The notes beneath the pieces are model-generated. The model saw nothing but the letters and a program-made list of their open reading frames with translations. It did not search any database and had not been told where the DNA came from. The position numbers were made by a program, and so were the translations under genes. A stretch of 64,000 bases of DNA. It comes from Drosophila miranda. Taxonomy: Eukaryota; Arthropoda; Insecta; Diptera; Drosophilidae. Below are positions 58,617 through 64,000 of the stretch, piece by piece (position 1 is the first letter of the stretch; every line of letters starts with the position of its first letter). The stretch spans positions 13,020,001-13,084,000 of the forward strand of contig NC_046677.1 of NCBI RefSeq assembly GCF_003369915.1, read 5' to 3'.

Positions 58617-59176
58617 ATGGAGTTCAGTATATTAGCTCTTCTTATTTTATGGGAAACCAGCTCTACAAATCAATTGAAGGCTGAATTTCCCTTTATGGAA
58701 AGGGGCATCGGATGTGCCCGAATCAATAAGACAGTTCCCGCTGTAAGTTATATCTTCAACACGACTAGCAGAATAATTCATTTAACTTTTGGTCAGCCCC
58801 ACTTGGGCAGTGAGCTGTGGATCATTACCAGATGGATGGAAAACCAAAAAATGAAACCATTTAGATGCTTTCAGGACGATTATCCACCAGACATACCTGT
58901 AGCCACCCATCAAAGCGTTTTTCTGGGCACTGACAATGTCACCTTTGCAGTGCATTTGATTTGTTTAGACGGAGTTTCCTCGGAACAAAAAGATGACAAA
59001 CATTATTGTAAGTTTCCGATGGAAGAAGAAATATTTGATTGCTTATCAAATTTTGCTTAGATTTGGTTCAAACATACTCAACAAAGAAAAAGCCTGTACA
59101 GTCCACTATGGAGGCGATAAGGAAGATCCACGAGGCTCACGGTCTACGAATAAAATGGCTAAGAGGATGCAATTAA
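58617..59176 (+). CDS. Secreted protein of unknown family, two exons
   Basis: ATG 58617 opens a signal peptide (MEFSILALLILWETSS). The mature part has paired cysteines and patches GIGCARINKTVPAVSYIFNT and LTFGQPHLGSELWIITRWM. I prefer a spliced model with exons 58617-59007 and 59061-59176: the donor is a perfect GTAAGT at 59008 and the acceptor TTTTGCTTAG ends at 59060. The model gives 168 residues ending GLRIKWLRGCN. Reading through without splicing gives a 147-residue protein ending at 59060. A poly(A) signal lies near 59229. I do not recognise the family. The location next to a Kunitz protein suggests a reproductive-tract secretion. Confidence 0.65.
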
Positions 59177-59909
59177 AAGTAAATACAATTGATTTATTTT
59201 TGAGCTGTCGTCGCCATTTGTGGCATTAATAATAAAAATATTTACCTGCAATTGAGATGGAATGTGCCGAAAGCGCCGAAAAGCGCTCCACAATCCAACT
59301 TCAACGATATGATACAGAAAACTGCGACTAATTTTCATATGTCACTACGCTTTTCCAGCACGCCGTGTTCTAAAAAAGTGTGTTCAATTGAACTGTCGCC
59401 TTCAGCTCACTTGTATCTAAAAACTTTAAAACCTATGACCTACATCAGTACATCGCGTAACCACAAAGATTGGAATATTTTCACACGGATATTTTTTTTG
59501 TTTTTAAAACAGTTTTTTGTAGTCTTTTCCGACGCAAAACCAAAACAAGCTATTTTCAGATTTTCCCCGTTTTTCCCCGCTTTTGTGTTGTTTTCATTCG
59601 AGCCAACCAACGTAAAGTTTTTCATGTGCACTGTTTTTTGAGTTCTGTTTTCTCGCTGGCTAACAAAAGTTCGAATGTTAAATGATTTTCAGGGCGGAAC
59701 TTTGGCATCCCTGAAAATGGAACCGAGCCATTTGTTAGGCTGTCAGGCAACAAAAGAACACGCAAAAAATGACCATCTCCGCGTGACACGTGAATTTATT
59801 GCATTCAAAAATATGAAAAGTTTCATCAAAAGTGCAACAACAGCTAGGACAACCATGACGAGCGGGCGTGGGCAGAGCAGCAGGAATTGAGTTGTCGCCT
59901 CTGCCATCC

Positions 59910-60356
59910 CTAGTAGAAGGGTCCAAAGCAGCCACACTCGAAGCAGCAGCCGCACCTGTCGGGCACGAAGTAGAAGGGCGGGGCACAGTTGCAGGTGCAG
60001 CTGCCGTTGCAGTTCATGCACTTCATGCACGGCAGGACGGGTCCGACGGGACCACTGGTCAGGGCGTATGAGATCATGGCACACGGCTGTTGGCAACAGC
60101 AGCCTCCGCAGGGTCCGCAAGGGCCGCAGGGTCCACAGGGTCCACATCCTCCGCAGGGTCCACAGGGTCCGCAGCCTCCGCAGGGTCCACAGGGTCCGCA
60201 GCCTCCGCAGGGTCCACAGGGTCCGCAGCCTCCGCAGGGTCCACAGCCTCCGCAGGGTCCACAGCCTCCGCAGGGTCCACAGGGTTCGCAAGGGCCGCAG
60301 GGTCCGCTACAGCAGGGCTTGCACGGCGCACGGCATTTAGGGGGCGGACAGCTCAT
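59910..60356 (-). CDS. Mst(3)CGP-like sperm protein with Cys-Gly-Pro repeats (148 aa)
   Basis: Intronless frame starting [15 protein letters not shown]. Residues about 20-85 are built from CGPCGG and CGPCGP units, the repeat of the Drosophila Mst84D/Mst87F/Mst98C male-specific sperm-tail proteins. The repeat is followed by a non-repetitive tail: [20 protein letters not shown], a CTCNC patch and [15 protein letters not shown]. The same tail, in shorter form, ends the gene at 62570, so the two are paralogues. Family members are translated late in spermatogenesis and laid down in the flagellum, cross-linked through cysteines. I looked for the known 12-nt translational control element in the leader and found no convincing match. 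A poly(A) signal (minus strand) lies at 59795-59800. Confidence 0.82.
   Translation of the reverse strand: MSCPPPKCRAPCKPCCSGPCGPCEPCGPCGGCGPCGGCGPCGGCGPCGPCGGCGPCGPCGGCGPCGPCGGCGPCGPCGPCGPCGGCCCQQPCAMISYALTSGPVGPVLPCMKCMNCNGSCTCNCAPPFYFVPDRCGCCFECGCFGPFY
60105..60312 (-). repeat. In-frame Cys-Gly-Pro minisatellite
   Basis: 9- and 18-bp units of the form GGTCCACAG/GGTCCGCAG/CCTCCGCAG (plus strand) in tandem. Because the unit is a multiple of 3 and G+C-rich, all reading frames stay open, including collagen-like GPQ on the opposite strand. Only the minus-strand frame with CGP is meaningful. Confidence 0.85.
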
Positions 60357-61447
60357 CGCAAATGTTGAGTTTTTCAGTGACTGATAGAAGGACCACCTGC
60401 AACCTGCTGCTTGCTCGTTTGCAAAAGACTTGGCGCAAAAAATGTGCTAAATATGCCGGGATAATTGGAAGGATTTCGGTCCGGTCTCAATTCCCCAATG
60501 TGGCAGATAAAGCACCTTTTTTTCGCTTCGTTTTTGCAAAATCCCTTCCAGAATTTATCAATAGTTTCCCAATAAGGTGTTGTGGCAAATGAAAGTGAGA
60601 AAAAAAGCAAGGCCCATTCGAGGGGAACCCGAAATTCACATTAAAATTAAGACTCAATATTGCCAGCCAGCGGAACAATTAAATTTCATTTTAAATTCTA
60701 TTTACCCTGTGGTCCCATTTTTGGCTTATGCAGGATATGAATATCTTAACCAAAGCCACACGCATCCGCCGTACCTCAGTCGTACGTACGTTTATTTGCA
60801 GTAAACGATGCGTGGCATGGTGTGGCCGGGTACTCTAGTCCCCTATCGTCCCAGCCCAGTGGTATTCGGTCACTGTGGCTAATGTAATTGATTGTCTGGG
60901 GATGGGACTGGGGCTGGGGCTGGCTGGACAGGGACTAGAGCTGAGTGTGTGGCAGATAGGAGTACGTACAGAAAAAAAAACGTTGTTCACGGTTCGTTAT
61001 GTGTGTGAGAGATATTTGCATGCCAAACAGTGGGTTACATTCGAGAGATTTGGATTTCATGGAGTCATCCAGGCACGGGATAGCCAAAGGTTTAATGAAG
61101 AAGTTAAAATTGATTAATTCATCGAAGTTTATAAAAGAATAGTGTATTTTAGATGGTAGAGATACATCTTCATATGCTCCCCTGTATGTCTCACTGTAAT
61201 TTCTGTGTCACTAATCCCCCGGCCACTTCGTTCCTCTTTTGGCCAGACCTACGAAACGTTTTCCGACCCCTGAAGGGCGGCGTCGACCAGACTGTCCACA
61301 GCTGTCAAAGTGAAAGCCCCGAGCGCCTTCACTTCCCATTTCAGTTCGTTTCCTACCTCAGACCTAGTTAGACCTCAGCTCTCGATTTTGTGCTATCTCC
61401 CGGCGGTAACGCGAAAAAATACAGTAAAAAAACCGTAAAGCTCCAAG

Positions 61448-61630
61448 ATGTGTGGTGGCTGGGCCTGTTCTTCCTACGGACTTGCCTGCTGCAATGGTCC
61501 GTTGTCGACACTTCGCTTCACGGGACGGTGCCTAACCCCTACGCCTTGCGGAGCCTGCGACAGCTGTTCGGCCTCTTGCGGAGGCGGATGCTGTGGCGGC
61601 GGGTGCTGTGGAGGCGGATGCTGCTGGTAG
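61448..61630 (+). CDS. Small Cys/Gly-rich protein, MCGGWAC family (60 aa)
   Basis: ATG 61448 is followed by MCGGWACSSYGLACCNGPLS and ends in a run of GGGCC units (residues 45-60). The first 35 residues are shared with the next gene at 61912 (WAC-x-SY-x-LAC, PLST-x-RFTGR, PTPCG), so these are tandem duplicates that differ in their C-terminal halves. There is no signal peptide, so a structural intracellular role like that of the Cys-rich sperm proteins around it is likely (inference). No poly(A) signal is obvious before the next gene. Confidence 0.72.
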   Translation: MCGGWACSSYGLACCNGPLSTLRFTGRCLTPTPCGACDSCSASCGGGCCGGGCCGGGCCW

Positions 61631-61911
61631 AGTTTTCTCGGTATCGAATGGTAAGCAGTTAGCATCAGAGAAATGATCCCCTGTTGGTCATTCCTATCCT
61701 AATTTCTACATCATCCAATAGGCCTTGGATATGCATTCTATCAACCATTCTATAAAAACGATGACGACTGATTCTCAGACTCAATCCAGTCGTTGTTATC
61801 AAAACATCTAGCGTCCTTTACTTGGTAAGATTTCACAAAGTTTTCCAGCAAAAAAAAATTCCTCATTGAGACGTCTCTCGCCTTAGTTCCGTTCTCAACT
61901 CCATTGCCAAG

Positions 61912-62154
61912 ATGTGTGGGGGCTGGGCCTGTGCCTCGTACGATTTAGCCTGCAACAATCCGCCTCTGTCTACAGTGCGATTCACCGGCAGAGACCTAGT
62001 GCCCACACCTTGCGGGCCCTTCGACAAGTGTTGGGTGCGTGACACCAGTCGCCAGAACTCCAACAACTGCTATGTGCCACACAACATAGCTCCTCCCTGT
62101 CCCCCAGAGCACGGAGGACCGAAAAAGGAACCGCAAATATCCGAGTGCAAGTGA
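61912..62154 (+). CDS. Small Cys-rich protein, MCGGWAC family paralogue (80 aa)
   Basis: Starts MCGGWACASYDLACNNPPLS at ATG 61912 and shares its N-terminal half and the RFTGR...PTPCG block with the gene 280 bp upstream. Its tail is different: polar with spaced cysteines (NNCYVPHNIAPPCPPEHGG). A poly(A) signal lies at 62169-62174. The high density of Cys and Pro and the neighbours suggest a sperm structural protein. Confidence 0.75.
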   Translation: MCGGWACASYDLACNNPPLSTVRFTGRDLVPTPCGPFDKCWVRDTSRQNSNNCYVPHNIAPPCPPEHGGPKKEPQISECK

Positions 62155-62569
62155 AGGACTTGAGAAAAAATAAATTTACGTATCCATAGCCCAAACATTA
62201 TGAAATAAATTTTCAAGTACACTTTGTTGTGTTTTTATTTTGGAAAAATTATCCAGTCCGATCAGGTGCATGGCCATGAGAGCGATGGAGGTTTAAGGAT
62301 GACAAGGAACTAAGATTCATTCTTCTCGACAGGAACCATATCCTTCATGGGGCTGTCCTTGAAGACTTGGAAAGCTTTAGTCCTGAAGACTAACGATATA
62401 AAATGTCAGATGCTTAATATCCAACTGATAAAGAAGAAATTGAGATATTTTCAATACATTATTGTTTATTGTAACAGCAACCAAAACTTCGCTCCTCTAA
62501 TTGTGCGAGGTGTTTCGGCAACAGTTTGGTCTGAGACGAGATTCCTTCTACTCCGCTCCGCTTAGAGTC

Positions 62570-62755
62570 TCAGTAGTAGGGCCCAAAGCATCCCCATTCA
62601 CAGCAGCTACAGCAGCGGTTGGGCGGGCAGGTCCAGGGTCCGCAGGGAGGGCAGGGGCCACAGCAGCAGTTGGTGTATTTCATTGCGGGTAGGGCGGGGC
62701 CCACTGGACCGTAGGCCAGGGCGTACGAAACCGAACCACAGGCAGTATTACACAT
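62570..62755 (-). CDS. Short Cys-rich paralogue of the CGP-repeat protein (61 aa)
   Basis: Minus-strand frame; I start it at the second methionine (62755, MCNTACGSVSYALAYGPVGP) because a TTTTTTTACAG splice acceptor lies just upstream (near 62776) and would place the earlier codons in an intron. It ends CCEWGCFGPYY. It shares the SYAL..GPVGP.LP.MK module and the CFGP(F/Y)Y end with the 148-residue protein at 59910 but has no CGP repeat array, only CCGPCPPCGP. The poly(A) signal (minus strand) is at 62465-62470. Probably expressed in the male germ line. Confidence 0.72.
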   Translation of the reverse strand: MCNTACGSVSYALAYGPVGPALPAMKYTNCCCGPCPPCGPWTCPPNRCCSCCEWGCFGPYY

Positions 62756-62775
62756 CTTGCAGGAACGGAGGAAAC

Positions 62776-64000
62776 TGTAAAAAAAGATTAACTGATTCAC
62801 GAATAATTTTCAGAAATGTCAAATTTACACTTTGCCGTTTGCTAGAGATCTTTCGAAAAGATTCCAAAGTTTTTGGAGCGAAGAATTTGTTTTGCTTTTG
62901 TTTTTTACACGAAAATTTAGGAGATGTGTACGGCACAAGAGACTAAACTAGAATGAGAATATTCTACACACATCTGATGTACGTTTATGGGATTCCATCC
63001 AAAGGCACACTTGATGTCGAAAATTTTAAATTTTAAAACAAAAAGAGGATCCGGAAAAGTGGGAGCTGCCTTAAATATCGATCAATGTCAAGCTCTTGCT
63101 GTTGTTTTTGTTTTTGTTGTGGTTGCTGGTGCTCAGCTCATGGCGGAGTACGAATTTCACACATCAACAATTTAACATCGGAGCGACCGACAAATACAAA
63201 AAAATTGAATTTTTCTAACGACAAAACAGCAGCGCAACAGTTTCGCCCCTCTGGCAAAAATAAGAAATCATTGAAACATGTCTAAAAAGAGGGAAAAATA
63301 AGTACTGCGGAGACACCAGCAAAATGGGTGAGGAAGGGTGAACTGGATGCCAAAGGATTTTCGCAGGACCTGCTCTAAACTGGGGAAAAGTCGATGTCGA
63401 GTCGAGGCAGACATGAAAGTCTATTAGACTCAACGAAGCAACCTTAACGTCATTTTCCAGCTTCCTTCGGTTTCGTTTAGAGGGAGGTACATGTCAATGT
63501 GTGTGTGTGAGTGCGGGACAGGATATAGGACCTCTGTGTGTCTGTGTGGGTGCTGTGATTCACAAAAGCTGACAAGCTCATCGATCCCTGAACATTAGCT
63601 AAACATAAATTACACAGATGGCTGCACAACAATTGAGGCGTTTATTATAATGTGTGTTCACACTTGAGGCTTTCAAAAGATGCATTCAAGGCGATGGCAG
63701 GAGATGTGGAGACCTAGCAAAAGACACAAGTGAAAGAGGTGGTAGATTTATCTTTAGGAAACGAAAAATATTAATATAAATTAGGGTCTTGGCATCACGG
63801 AGCCAGCCTTCGTTCTGGCAAGAGAATTTTTGCTTAATTCTCATTTGTCTAGATAATTAATTGCAGAAATTTGAGGAGTAATACAGATAGAAATCTGTGT
63901 GCTATAATTAATTGAAAGTTTGTATCAAAATCTGAATTATGTTGCATAAATTAATAACAATTAAAAGGGACAAATTGATGAAACTCAAACCTGGAATAAG
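62776..64000. other. Window end, no gene recognised
   Basis: The first part probably holds the 5' leader and promoter of the minus-strand gene at 62570. The rest is A+T-rich unique DNA with a GTGTGT tract near 63500. I see no coding signature. Confidence 0.4.

Noticed and set aside
59989..60384. Collagen-like GPQ repeat frame on the plus strand
   Set aside because: Antisense shadow of the Cys-Gly-Pro minisatellite in the minus-strand gene.
60357..60480. Search for the Mst(3)CGP translational control element (ACATCNAAATTT) in the leader
   Set aside because: Only partial resemblance (AGCACATTTTTTG); not strong enough to annotate.

Overview
The window reads as Drosophila euchromatin, most likely from the obscura species group. 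The host introns are 51-65 bp, the intergenic DNA is A+T-rich and full of CA/GA/CAG microsatellites, and there are SGM-type elements (a repeat family typical of obscura-group flies), Helitron remnants and Mst(3)CGP-like male-germline proteins. Species and chromosome cannot be fixed from sequence alone.

Layout. 1-2655: the 5' end of an LTR retrotransposon on the minus strand, running off the left edge. 2.7-8.4 kb: no gene recognised. 8.4-9.8 kb: a three-exon secreted serine carboxypeptidase (minus). 9.95-14.7 kb: a nest of small transposons (two inverted SGM copies, an unnamed 533-bp inverted-repeat element, the 5' end of a Helitron) around an orphan coding segment near 12.6-13.0 kb. 16.4-16.9 kb: an intronless axonemal dynein light chain 1 (DNAL1) gene. 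17-42 kb: mostly unannotatable DNA holding a short basic-protein gene with a frame-shifting tandem duplication (22.2-22.5 kb), a LINE RNase H remnant (28.3 kb), a decayed Helitron replicase (34 kb) and a dispersed repeat present twice. 42.4-49.9 kb: a complete, very young insertion of the same LTR element as at the left edge, with 2154-bp LTRs, a 4-bp target duplication, gag and a deleted pol. 51.5-52.1 kb: a small RIIa-type docking/dimerisation-domain gene. 58.0-62.8 kb: a compact cluster of six small genes: a secreted Kunitz-type protein, a divergently placed secreted protein, and two pairs of Cys-rich male-germline-type proteins.

How it fits together. DNAL1, the RIIa protein and the four Cys-rich proteins all point to sperm or axoneme biology, and the Kunitz and neighbouring secreted proteins look like seminal-fluid-type products; this is inference from family membership. 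The least familiar material is in the LTR element: an N-terminal RING-H2 finger on Gag, a textbook -1 frameshift signal (GGGAAAC, 6-nt spacer, 10-bp stem) in the gag-pol overlap, and a small reading frame that stays open across a predicted 51-nt intron inside each LTR.
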